Assembly: GCA_964439935.1 (NCBI GenBank)
Contig: CAYTPW010000010.1
Coordinates: forward strand, 62,001 to 126,000
DNA length: 64,000 nt
From: JABMQW01 sp964439935
Lineage (GTDB): Bacteria; Fidelibacterota; Marinisomatia; Marinisomatales; TCS56
Direction: 5' to 3'
The position numbers and the translations under genes are program-made. Under the pieces are notes generated by a model. It had not been told where the DNA came from. It did not search any database and saw only the letters and a program-made list of their open reading frames with translations. The stretch's first letter is position 1; each line of letters begins with the position of its first letter. Below are positions 23,446 through 31,536 of this stretch, in pieces.

Positions 23446-26192
23446 TTAACCTGTTAGGAAAACAAGTCAGCGAGAGGTCGAGTCAATTATTTCTCGGCGT
23501 AATGATCATTTTACACTCCGTGATTGGAGCGCAGGGCAAGGTTTATCTGGTCCTTGGATCAGATACAGCTATCTGGGATGGAATGAGTGTTGCCCGTCAT
23601 GATAATACCTATAATCTATCACTGTTCACTGATCCAATGGCCAATGCCTACCAGGTGATGGATCCGGCATTTCGGCAGCAATTCGTTGATTCATTCGGCC
23701 AGCCGGTTAAAATGACCTGGTGGATGATGGGTGGTAACATCTTCCGTTATGCCACTAACCGGGATATGCCACTAGCCAACACTATGACTATGTACCTGAT
23801 GCAGAAATATCATGGGCAAAATGTTCAGGCCAACGGTGATGAATTATCGCTGCATTATCATACTTTCAAGTGGACTGATTATGATCAGGATGGCCAGTAT
23901 TTCTGGAACCAGTCGCTTGCTTTTGATGAATGCAGGGATGACTGGGAATATACTCTGGCAACCTATCTGCTTGAAGAAAATGTTTTTCCGGTTTCCTACC
24001 GCAGTGGCTGGCATTATATGGACAATGGCTGGCAGGCCACAATAAATGATCTTTTTCCTTTCAGCATGCATAATGCATACCCCTCAAATCGGACCGATAA
24101 TGAAGAGCCTTTAGATAATACCTATCACTGGAATGAAGCACCCTCCAGTTTTGTACCCTACCAGCCTTCTGATCTCAATTACCAGTTGCCCGGCGGTGAT
24201 CGGGGCTGGAACCTGCGCTCGGCCCACATTGGGAACGTTGGCAGCCGGGGTTATATGGATACTCTGTTCTATCAGGCTTCCCAGGGGATTGATCAGGTGG
24301 CTTGTTTCTGGGGCCATTTACCAGAAGGCGATTTTCTGGACAATATAGCAGCGATTGACTACCTGGCCCATCAGGCCGAAACTAATTATCCCGGAGTTGA
24401 ATTCCGTTATTGCACCGCAGTTGAAGCCATGCAGCTATGGCTTGGCACTCAGGATACTACCGCTCCTGAAATCCAGATCACCGAAGAATCTGCGGGAAGC
24501 GAAGTCAGGTTTACCATAACCTCCAATGAACCGTTGTTTCAACCAGCGCCGTTTGTTGCAGTGAAGGATATTTACGAGCAATACCAGGTCTTAGATTGCG
24601 AAGTGATCGGTGCAAACAGCTGGCAAACCCAGGAAACAATTGATCCGGATGTTGTCGCCAAAGTAAGCGCCGCTGCTATCGATACAGCCGGCAATCTGGC
24701 AACAGAATTCCTGTACTACCGGGCCGATGACATTTATCTTGACGATGAAAGTGACGGATTCAGCGCCATTACCGGAACCTGGTCTGTTACATCAGATGCA
24801 GCATGGGGTGTTGAAGCACAAATCGCTCAGCTTGGTTATGGTGAAACAGCCCGAGCAAGCTGGACCCCAGAAATAATTCAAAGCGGATTATATAATCTGT
24901 TCGTCCAGGTTCCTGATGCAAATTCAGATTACGCAGCTCCGGTTTATATCATTCATACAGTTACGAGTGTTGATACAATTAATCTGGCTAATTATCCGGT
25001 TTTTGATGATTGGTTTTATCTTGGAACCAGCGAATTCAGCGCTGGATCAAATGATTATGTTGAGCTATTTGGAACGGGAACTGACCTGAACGGAACACAG
25101 AGCCTGGTGGCCGATGTAGTTCGCTTTTCAACTCTTGTCAGAGAAAGAGATATCAATATCAACAACGAGCTGCTGGATTTCGGATCGATCAGTGCCGGAG
25201 ATACAGCCTGGCTCAAGCTGGGAATCCAGAATCTTGGGATCAACGACTTGACCATATCTTCCGTTACCAGTGGATCACCCTCTGTAATATTAAATGCGGT
25301 TTTTCCGCTGCAAATCCCGGGAATGGCGACAGATACATTGCTCGTCCAAGTTTATAGTGAAGAGCTGGGAACCCTGGTTGATACGCTGGAGTTTGTCAGT
25401 GATGATCCGAATACTCCAGTATATCGACTACCGCTGCAGGCTTTTTTGGAACCATTTTTCGAAATAATTGATAATGATGATGACTGTTGCTACAGCGAAA
25501 CTGGCGACTGGCATTACAGCGTTGCTCAAGCCTGGGGCGCTACCAGCCGTTATGCCTATCTTGGTAATGGCGCCAGCGCCCGCTTTACAATCACACTGCC
25601 ATATTCCGGTTTATATGCGATATATGAGATTGTACCTACCACTGTCAACTCCACTGATCGTGCAATTTATTCGGTTATTGTCGATGACATTGTGCAGGAA
25701 ACTGTCATCATCAATCAAAATGAAGGCAGCGGTAATTGGGTTTTAGTTGGGGAATACCATCTACCGGCGGATCAACCGGTCGTGGTTCAGGTCAAGGATG
25801 AGGGACAATATACCACCGGACCGGTAATACGAGCTGATGCAATAAAATTCTCGCTGATACAGGGAGTGGGCGTTGATCCGGGTGTTACCACTGGTTTTCC
25901 AACCAGCTATCAGTTGATGCAAAATTATCCTAATCCGTTTAATGCCAATACAATCATCAGTTATTCGCTGCCGGTTGAATCACAGGTTTCACTCAATATC
26001 TATGATATACGAGGTCGACTGGTCAGAACTTGTATTAACACCTGGCTGCCGGCGGGTCAAGGGCAATATAGTTGGAATGGGAGGAACGAGCGGGATAAAC
26101 AATCAAGTACTGGTGTTTACATTTATCAATTGATGGTCAGTTCTCCAAGCCCCGGTTATTTTGATTCAAAGAAAATGATTCTGGTCAAATAA
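23442..26192 (+). CDS. Large secreted polysaccharide-deacetylase-like protein with golvesin-like domains and a T9SS-type sorting domain
   Basis: The 916-residue protein has an N-terminal signal. Residues about 30-340 form a catalytic-looking domain rich in Trp and His (TWWMMGG, LSLHYHTFKWTDYD, WNLRSAH), which I read as a polysaccharide-deacetylase/NodB-like barrel. An Ig-like stretch follows to about 430, then a golvesin/xanthan-lyase-like domain (430-563), a choice-of-anchor D or SPD2-type Ig domain (567-670) and a second golvesin-like domain (673-808). The C-terminus (824-916) has YQLMQNYPNPFNANT, a beta-sandwich, and ends in KKMILVK, a type IX sorting domain. It overlaps the S46 peptidase gene by 4 bp. 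The enzyme function is inferred and unconfirmed. Confidence 0.78.
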   Translation: MINLLGKQVSERSSQLFLGVMIILHSVIGAQGKVYLVLGSDTAIWDGMSVARHDNTYNLSLFTDPMANAYQVMDPAFRQQFVDSFGQPVKMTWWMMGGNIFRYATNRDMPLANTMTMYLMQKYHGQNVQANGDELSLHYHTFKWTDYDQDGQYFWNQSLAFDECRDDWEYTLATYLLEENVFPVSYRSGWHYMDNGWQATINDLFPFSMHNAYPSNRTDNEEPLDNTYHWNEAPSSFVPYQPSDLNYQLPGGDRGWNLRSAHIGNVGSRGYMDTLFYQASQGIDQVACFWGHLPEGDFLDNIAAIDYLAHQAETNYPGVEFRYCTAVEAMQLWLGTQDTTAPEIQITEESAGSEVRFTITSNEPLFQPAPFVAVKDIYEQYQVLDCEVIGANSWQTQETIDPDVVAKVSAAAIDTAGNLATEFLYYRADDIYLDDESDGFSAITGTWSVTSDAAWGVEAQIAQLGYGETARASWTPEIIQSGLYNLFVQVPDANSDYAAPVYIIHTVTSVDTINLANYPVFDDWFYLGTSEFSAGSNDYVELFGTGTDLNGTQSLVADVVRFSTLVRERDININNELLDFGSISAGDTAWLKLGIQNLGINDLTISSVTSGSPSVILNAVFPLQIPGMATDTLLVQVYSEELGTLVDTLEFVSDDPNTPVYRLPLQAFLEPFFEIIDNDDDCCYSETGDWHYSVAQAWGATSRYAYLGNGASARFTITLPYSGLYAIYEIVPTTVNSTDRAIYSVIVDDIVQETVIINQNEGSGNWVLVGEYHLPADQPVVVQVKDEGQYTTGPVIRADAIKFSLIQGVGVDPGVTTGFPTSYQLMQNYPNPFNANTIISYSLPVESQVSLNIYDIRGRLVRTCINTWLPAGQGQYSWNGRNERDKQSSTGVYIYQLMVSSPSPGYFDSKKMILVK

Positions 26193-26208
26193 GATCTACG
26201 GAAACACA

Positions 26209-26568
26209 ATGAATAATCAGCCAAACGATAATAAAACTACTGTTCAGGAATTAAAAACAATCGTGGAAAATTTTATCCGAGATCGGGAGTGGCAGCAGTT
26301 TCACAGTCCGAAGAATCTGGCTATGGCAATAGCGGTCGAAGCGGCCGAGTTGATGGATATTTTCAAATGGCAGACCAGTGATGCTACTTCGGAAGGACTC
26401 GAAGATGCTGAGATTCGAGTGCAGACTGAGGATGAATTGGCGGATATCTTAGTTTATGCGCTGGCTTTTGCCAATCGGTACAAGATTGATATCAGTAGTG
26501 CTATGCGCAGAAAGATGTTGAAAAATGAGCAGAAATATCCGTCAGAAGAATTTCGTGGTCGTTATTAA
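26209..26568 (+). CDS. MazG-like nucleotide pyrophosphohydrolase
   Basis: This 119-residue all-alpha NTP-PPase domain protein resembles the short RS21-C6/iMazG-type enzymes that hydrolyse (d)NTPs to monophosphates. The metal-binding signature is visible: AIAVEAAELMDIFKWQ (the EXXE segment, about residues 44-59) and EDELADILVYALAFANRY (EXXD, about 76-93). It follows the large surface protein by 16 bp and converges with the GIN-domain gene, overlapping its stop by 4 bp. Confidence 0.9.
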   Translation: MNNQPNDNKTTVQELKTIVENFIRDREWQQFHSPKNLAMAIAVEAAELMDIFKWQTSDATSEGLEDAEIRVQTEDELADILVYALAFANRYKIDISSAMRRKMLKNEQKYPSEEFRGRY

Positions 26569-27272
26569 TTATCTCCCAGATGCTTGGTAGAGCCCGATCC
26601 ACTTGAATGCGACGATACGGCCGGACGACCATAGTAACCAACTTTTCCACTCCCACTGATGCTGACATCTAACTTATCTTCGACCCTAACAGTAACATCA
26701 CCGGAACCACTGATCGAGACATCCACGAGGTCGCTCTTTAGATTACCGGCCTCATATTCACCGGAACCGGATATGTGAATATCCTGATAATCGGATTTAC
26801 CGCTCAATTGACATCCTCCTGAACCGGATATGTGCGCAGATATCTCGTTGGCAGTGATCTTACCAACCTCAATATCACCAGAACCACTGATGTGAAGATC
26901 TAATTCATCCGACTTGACTTTTTCAGAAATAATATCGCCTGAACCCGAGACTTTCAGACCAGCGATATTTTTCATCTCTAGGTAATAATCAATCGGTCCG
27001 GTCCGTCCCCAGCCCCGGTAATTACGCTTCATTCCCAGCACTAACGTTTGACCCGATACCCGTGATTCAATATAGGGCAATAAATCTTCTGCGGCTTCTA
27101 TTGTCAGTGTCTCATCAGCACCTTGAGTAAGGTGCACAGTACCGGAGCCACTCAGCTTAACAATATTAAATCCTGACACTGTGCGCTGTTCCTTGGCTAA
27201 TCCTGATTTGTTAGTTTGGCCGTAGCCGCTGGTCACCAGTAATATAATTAAAGTAAGACTAATTTTTAACAT
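26565..27272 (-). CDS. GIN-domain (DUF2807) exported beta-helix protein
   Basis: The 235-residue protein has a signal peptide (SLTILLVTSGYGQ) and eight SGSG units spaced about 18-30 residues apart (for example LHISGSGDIEVG, AHISGSGGCQLS, VSISGSGDVTVR). These are the repeat unit of the putative auto-transporter-adhesin head GIN domain, predicted to form a beta-helix. The family is very common in Bacteroidetes and relatives and has no settled function; cell-envelope location is likely. It is transcribed toward the MazG-like gene. Confidence 0.9.
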   Translation of the reverse strand: MLKISLTLIILLVTSGYGQTNKSGLAKEQRTVSGFNIVKLSGSGTVHLTQGADETLTIEAAEDLLPYIESRVSGQTLVLGMKRNYRGWGRTGPIDYYLEMKNIAGLKVSGSGDIISEKVKSDELDLHISGSGDIEVGKITANEISAHISGSGGCQLSGKSDYQDIHISGSGEYEAGNLKSDLVDVSISGSGDVTVRVEDKLDVSISGSGKVGYYGRPAVSSHSSGSGSTKHLGDN

Positions 27273-27415
27273 GCTAGCTCCTATCTGATTTGGAATTATG
27301 TTGCTTAGACCGGTTTACTATTAATTAGTTGTCCTGATTTTATGACTTGAACATCAGATCGGTGTTTATTTAATCTGAATTGTATTGCAATAACTGCATC
27401 AGTTAATTTTAGCTA

Positions 27416-28513
27416 ATGATCAGAATTCTCTTTTTCTCTGATACCCATCTGGGATTCGACTATCCCCTGCACCCACGGTTGGAAAGACGTCGGCGGGGAT
27501 CGGATTTTTTCAAGAATTTCCGCTATGTATTAGATCGAGCGAATGAAAAGGGAACAGACTTAATTATTCACGGCGGTGACTTATTTTTCCGGAGTAAAAT
27601 ACCTGATCGCATTATTGAGATGGCCTATCAACCACTGATCGAAACGGTTGCGGGTGGAATACCAATCTGCATCGTACCTGGCAATCATGAATTAGCGCGT
27701 TTGCGAGACCAGTCGGTTCTGGAACAGGCGAACATTCGTGTCTTTGATCGTCCGCGAACTTTTAATTTTACTAAAAATGGTGCCAATATTGCTGTCAGTG
27801 GTTTTCCTTTCATCTGCAATAATATTTCTGGAAAAATACAATCTCTGTTAAAATCAATGCGGTTAGAGTCAAAATCAGCCGATATAGCAATTTGTTGCCT
27901 GCATCAAGCGTTTGCCGGCGCGCAGGTGGGACGACATAATTATACTTTCCGAAGGGGTAGTGATGTAATTGGATTATCTGATCTGACCACTGATTTTCAG
28001 ATCTATCTGTCCGGACACATTCACCGCTATCAAAAATTAAAGACCAGGGCAGGTATTCCGGTCCTTTATTGCGGATCAACCGAACGAACATCAATTGCAG
28101 AACAAAATGAAGTAAAGGGATTTTGCTGGCTCGAATTCGATCGGGGAGCATCGAATACATGGCAATTGAAGACGATTCGTTTTGAAGCTATCCCAACCCG
28201 TCCTATGCATGAAATAAAAGTACCCATGCACATTGAGGACATTTCTGAGATTAGCCGCTGGATCAGGTCCGCCGGAGAATCATTAAACCCTGATTCGATT
28301 GTGCGGGTGGTTTTTCCCAATTCAGATCATTCGAACCCGTCAATCAGGTTAAGTGCAACAGAAATCAGATCATTGTTTCCAGCAAGTATGACAGTTGATA
28401 TTAATTATAATTCATTTCGACCCTGTAAAAAGATTAAGCGATTGCGTTTATTTGATTATGATCTGGATACGTCGCAATATCTCAATTCCAGCGATGCTAA
28501 CCGACATAATTAA
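27416..28513 (+). CDS. SbcD/Mre11-like metallophosphoesterase
   Basis: This 365-residue calcineurin-like phosphoesterase has the full metal motifs: FSDTHLGF (residues 7-14), HGGDLFF (about 52-58), PGNHELARL (about 90-98) and SGHIHRYQ (about 199-206). This arrangement, together with the DTHLG start, is typical of SbcD/Mre11 DNA-repair nucleases. The C-terminal 110 residues are a separate domain as in SbcD, but no SbcC/Rad50 partner gene is adjacent. Instead the next gene, overlapping by 20 bp, encodes a UvrC-like GIY-YIG nuclease, so a DNA-processing role is likely. Confidence 0.87.
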   Translation: MIRILFFSDTHLGFDYPLHPRLERRRRGSDFFKNFRYVLDRANEKGTDLIIHGGDLFFRSKIPDRIIEMAYQPLIETVAGGIPICIVPGNHELARLRDQSVLEQANIRVFDRPRTFNFTKNGANIAVSGFPFICNNISGKIQSLLKSMRLESKSADIAICCLHQAFAGAQVGRHNYTFRRGSDVIGLSDLTTDFQIYLSGHIHRYQKLKTRAGIPVLYCGSTERTSIAEQNEVKGFCWLEFDRGASNTWQLKTIRFEAIPTRPMHEIKVPMHIEDISEISRWIRSAGESLNPDSIVRVVFPNSDHSNPSIRLSATEIRSLFPASMTVDINYNSFRPCKKIKRLRLFDYDLDTSQYLNSSDANRHN

Positions 28514-29456
28514 TAAATCCGGTAACCTGACCAGCAAAGTTAAATCTGCTCCTATTGCTACTGGCATTTACTGGTTCATGGATCAGGCCGGTAAAATACT
28601 TTATATCGGTAAATCAATAAATTTGCGGCACCGTTTGTCCAGCTATTTTTATAACACGCCAATCAAAACTGAGCCGCGTATTCTGAAAATGTTGGGGATG
28701 GCAAGTAATGTGGGCTGGAAGAAATTTGATAGCGAATTATTGGCATTGCTGGCTGAAGATCGTTTGATAAAACAAGCATTACCGGAGTATAATATTCGTC
28801 AGCGAGAATTTAACGATTACTGCTTTTTACAATTGAGTCAGGAAGATTATCCAGCATTGCATATCGTCAAAGAACCGGACCTGCCCGGCGGACAATATTT
28901 TGGTCCCTATCGTGATAAATATCTGGCTGAGGATCTAAAACAGCTTGCGGTGAAATATTTTCAATTCAGAGCATGTATTGAGAAAAATCCCGCCAAGGTT
29001 TGTGTGGATCTGGAGATTGGATTATGCGTGGGGCCCTGTATCGGGAAGATACAAAAAACTGAATACAATCAGATTAAAAAAATGGTGGCTAATTTTTTTA
29101 CTGGTAGCAGTCAGGAAATAGTAATCCAAATAACTCAGCGGATGAACAAGTATAGCGCAGATCAAAATTATGAGAAGGCTGCCAGAGCGAAATCCGATCT
29201 GGTTTTTTGCCGGGCATTCGCGGAGCGTCAGCAATTCCTTAATCGATTCAAGGATGATATCCTGCTGGTGACTGATAATTCAGTGGTACCTGCCGACTAC
29301 CGCTTTACCCGTGGTAACCTTGATTCGGATACAATTGATCAGAATGTCGATATCAGATTTATCCATGACAGGGGGAATATTGTCTATAACTGGATCAAGA
29401 AAAATTCCGATCGAATTCAGTATAAATTCATAACTGTCAAGAATGAGTATCAATGA
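28494..29456 (+). CDS. Half-length UvrC-like protein (GIY-YIG, Cys-rich and UVR regions only)
   Basis: From the ATG at 28494 it has 320 residues, about half of UvrC. The GIY-YIG nuclease domain is intact (TGIYWFMDQAGKILYIGKSINLRHRL, residues about 20-47, with the later Glu in ALLAEDRLIK). The UvrC-type cysteine segment (ACIEKNPAKVCVDLEIGLCVGPC) and a UVR-like helical pair (RMNKYSADQNYEKAARAKSDL) follow. The C-terminal RNase H-like endonuclease and HhH domains of UvrC are absent. It may be a Cho-like 3'-incision enzyme or a distinct nuclease. It overlaps the phosphoesterase gene by 20 bp and the next gene by 4 bp. Upstream in-frame ATGs (28395 and 28458) are less likely. Confidence 0.85.
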   Translation: MLTDIINKSGNLTSKVKSAPIATGIYWFMDQAGKILYIGKSINLRHRLSSYFYNTPIKTEPRILKMLGMASNVGWKKFDSELLALLAEDRLIKQALPEYNIRQREFNDYCFLQLSQEDYPALHIVKEPDLPGGQYFGPYRDKYLAEDLKQLAVKYFQFRACIEKNPAKVCVDLEIGLCVGPCIGKIQKTEYNQIKKMVANFFTGSSQEIVIQITQRMNKYSADQNYEKAARAKSDLVFCRAFAERQQFLNRFKDDILLVTDNSVVPADYRFTRGNLDSDTIDQNVDIRFIHDRGNIVYNWIKKNSDRIQYKFITVKNEYQ

Positions 29457-30469
29457 TGAAAGCTATTAAGTTAACTAAACACGGTGGAGTTGATAATCTG
29501 ATTCTCAGCGATATCAACGAACCTGAACCGGGAAGGGGTGAAGTGCGTATTAAGACCCTGGCAATCGGGTTGAATTTTGCTGAGATACAATCCCGGAAAG
29601 GTCTCTATGGCTGGGCGCCTAAATTGCCTTATATATTGGGTATGGAAGGATTCGGCACAATCGATGCGATTGGTGATGGAGTAAGTCAGTGGAAAATTGG
29701 TGAAGATGCTATCACGGCATCCCAATTTGGTGCCTATGCTGAGAAAATAGTTGTTCCTCAGGATCAGGCACTGCCACCGGTCAGGAATTTTTCAGCCGAT
29801 GAAAATGCGGCATTTGCCGTGCAATATATGACTGCCTGGGTGGGGTTATTTGAAATGGCGCGTCTTAAACCTACCGATACAGTTTTAATTCAGGCTGCAG
29901 CTGGTGGTGTGGGTACGGCGGCCGTGCAATTAGCCAAAGCGTATGGATGCAAGGTATTTGGTACGGTTGGCAGCGATGCAAAGAAGCAAGTGGTGGTGGA
30001 CTTAGGCATTGATGCTGTAATCAATTATCGAACCCACGATTTTTATTCAGAGATCAAGCAGTTTAATCAACAGGGAGTTGATGTTGTAATTGAGGTTGTT
30101 GGTGGTGAAGTATACCGAAAAAGTATTCAATTACTGAATCCATTTGGCAGACTGGTGGTGATTGGTTTTGCCAGTTTGAATCTGAACAAGCTTAATCCTG
30201 TCTCAATCTACCGCACCCTGCAGGCCATCCCGCGGGTTAACGTGTCAAAGATGGCGGAAAAATCATATTCGGTCGGCGCTTCTCACCTGGGTTATTTATT
30301 GAAAGATCCGGATCGCATGTTGCGCGTTTGGGCTGACCTCACAACCTACGTTACCGAGCATCACATACATCCTGTTATCGGGCATACCTTTAACTTTGAT
30401 CAAATGGCCGCAGCTCATGAATTGATGGAATCACGGCAGAGTACCGGGAAGATCGTTGTACGGATTTAA
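29453..30469 (+). CDS. NADPH:quinone oxidoreductase-like medium-chain dehydrogenase
   Basis: The 338-residue zinc-independent MDR protein has an N-terminal GroES-like fold and the cofactor-binding loop VLIQAAAGGVGTAAVQLAKAYG (about residues 141-162), the signature of quinone oxidoreductase/zeta-crystallin enzymes. The structural zinc cysteines are missing, as expected for the QOR group. It is most similar in layout to the VAT-1/QOR-like enzymes that reduce alpha,beta-unsaturated carbonyls or quinones with NADPH. Its ATG overlaps the half-UvrC stop by 4 bp. Confidence 0.9.
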   Translation: MMKAIKLTKHGGVDNLILSDINEPEPGRGEVRIKTLAIGLNFAEIQSRKGLYGWAPKLPYILGMEGFGTIDAIGDGVSQWKIGEDAITASQFGAYAEKIVVPQDQALPPVRNFSADENAAFAVQYMTAWVGLFEMARLKPTDTVLIQAAAGGVGTAAVQLAKAYGCKVFGTVGSDAKKQVVVDLGIDAVINYRTHDFYSEIKQFNQQGVDVVIEVVGGEVYRKSIQLLNPFGRLVVIGFASLNLNKLNPVSIYRTLQAIPRVNVSKMAEKSYSVGASHLGYLLKDPDRMLRVWADLTTYVTEHHIHPVIGHTFNFDQMAAAHELMESRQSTGKIVVRI

Positions 30470-30538
30470 CCTGTCTTCTGCAGTTGATATCCGGTTTTGC
30501 CGTCTGTTGAACGTAAGCATTGAATTGAAGCAAAACTG

Positions 30539-30580
30539 TACAATAAACAACCCCAGATGCAACCGGAGTTGTTTATTGTA
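30539..30580. terminator. Bidirectional terminator between convergent genes
   Basis: A perfect 13-bp inverted repeat (30539-30551 and 30568-30580, core AATAAACAAC/GTTGTTTATT) with a 16-nt loop sits between the quinone oxidoreductase stop (30469) and the HmuY-like lipoprotein stop (30596). The arms are A/T-rich, so it could terminate transcription from both sides. Confidence 0.6.
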
Positions 30581-30595
30581 TCCGAGTCAGAAGGA

Positions 30596-31525
30596 TTACA
30601 ACTCACTATAATCAAATACGACCACGCCACTTGAATAGTCATTGAATCTAACTTTATACTGGTTTAGTCCAACCTTGAAAACATATGTATGAGTGTCGGC
30701 GTTATCAATCAGTACTTTAGTGATTTCATGATGATAATTTAAAATTTCCTGATCGCCCTCATACCCCAGTATCGCACTGTCGGTATACCAGGTAGCACTC
30801 CCTGGAACACTGGTTACATCATCAAAATCCTGATTATCGATAATTGCCAACTCAATATTTTTAGATTCATTAAACATAACCTGGGGCATCATAATATTTC
30901 CCATTGATGGTCCGGCATACACTGGTACAGAGGTGAATCCAAGGTCCCAATCATTTGGAGTCACTTCGGAAGTGCTGGTGAAATTATAATAGACGGGTGT
31001 CTCAGCCGAATAATTAATTGTGACGGTATCCAATTCACCGGTTCCGCCATCTATCGTATAACGGAATTTCATCATTAATTGAGAGCCGTATAAGATTTCT
31101 ATTTTGATCCACTGGAAGTCTGATGTTAGAACAAAATAGGTATTGCCGTTACTCTTGATACTGTGGTTATCTCCAAATTCATAGGTTGTCGAATCTTGCC
31201 AGCTTTTACCGATTATGTAACTATCATCAGCATCGGTCGAATAACCAATGATCGGCAATTCAGCCGCATCGAAACTGGTATCAGATAATACCGCCAGAAC
31301 ATGGGCGCTGCTGTTTAATTTGACCCAGTATGAGCTATTTTCATACACAAACGCTAAATCCCAGGTAGGGACAAATTCACCGGCGGTAAATGATAACAAT
31401 TGAGTCGCGGATGTCATATTTCCGGTATGTAATGAAGTGGGATCGTTGTTCTCATCATTATCCTCACAGCTTGCCAAAAACAGTACCAGCAATGCTAAAG
31501 GAAATAATATTTTGCTTACTTTCAT
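30596..31525 (-). CDS. HmuY-like lipoprotein
   Basis: The 309-residue protein starts with a lipoprotein signal peptide ending LFLASCEDNDEN (lipobox LASC, Cys20), so it is probably anchored at the outer membrane and exposed. Repeated features resemble HmuY family proteins: a WDLAF motif near residue 55, WDLGFTS near 192, and a C-terminal YVFKVGLNQYKVRFNDYSSGVVVFDYSEL-like strand pair. HmuY captures haem and passes it to the TonB receptor HmuR; a TonB-dependent receptor is encoded 11 bp upstream. Haem binding is inferred from family and context; axial ligands cannot be assigned by eye. Confidence 0.72.
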   Translation of the reverse strand: MKVSKILFPLALLVLFLASCEDNDENNDPTSLHTGNMTSATQLLSFTAGEFVPTWDLAFVYENSSYWVKLNSSAHVLAVLSDTSFDAAELPIIGYSTDADDSYIIGKSWQDSTTYEFGDNHSIKSNGNTYFVLTSDFQWIKIEILYGSQLMMKFRYTIDGGTGELDTVTINYSAETPVYYNFTSTSEVTPNDWDLGFTSVPVYAGPSMGNIMMPQVMFNESKNIELAIIDNQDFDDVTSVPGSATWYTDSAILGYEGDQEILNYHHEITKVLIDNADTHTYVFKVGLNQYKVRFNDYSSGVVVFDYSEL

Positions 31526-31536
31526 TGGATTCTCCT

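Noticed and set aside
28395..28493. N-terminal extension of the half-UvrC protein
   Set aside because: This segment lies inside the phosphoesterase gene and encodes no UvrC-like sequence; the ATG at 28494 is about 19 codons before the GIY motif.
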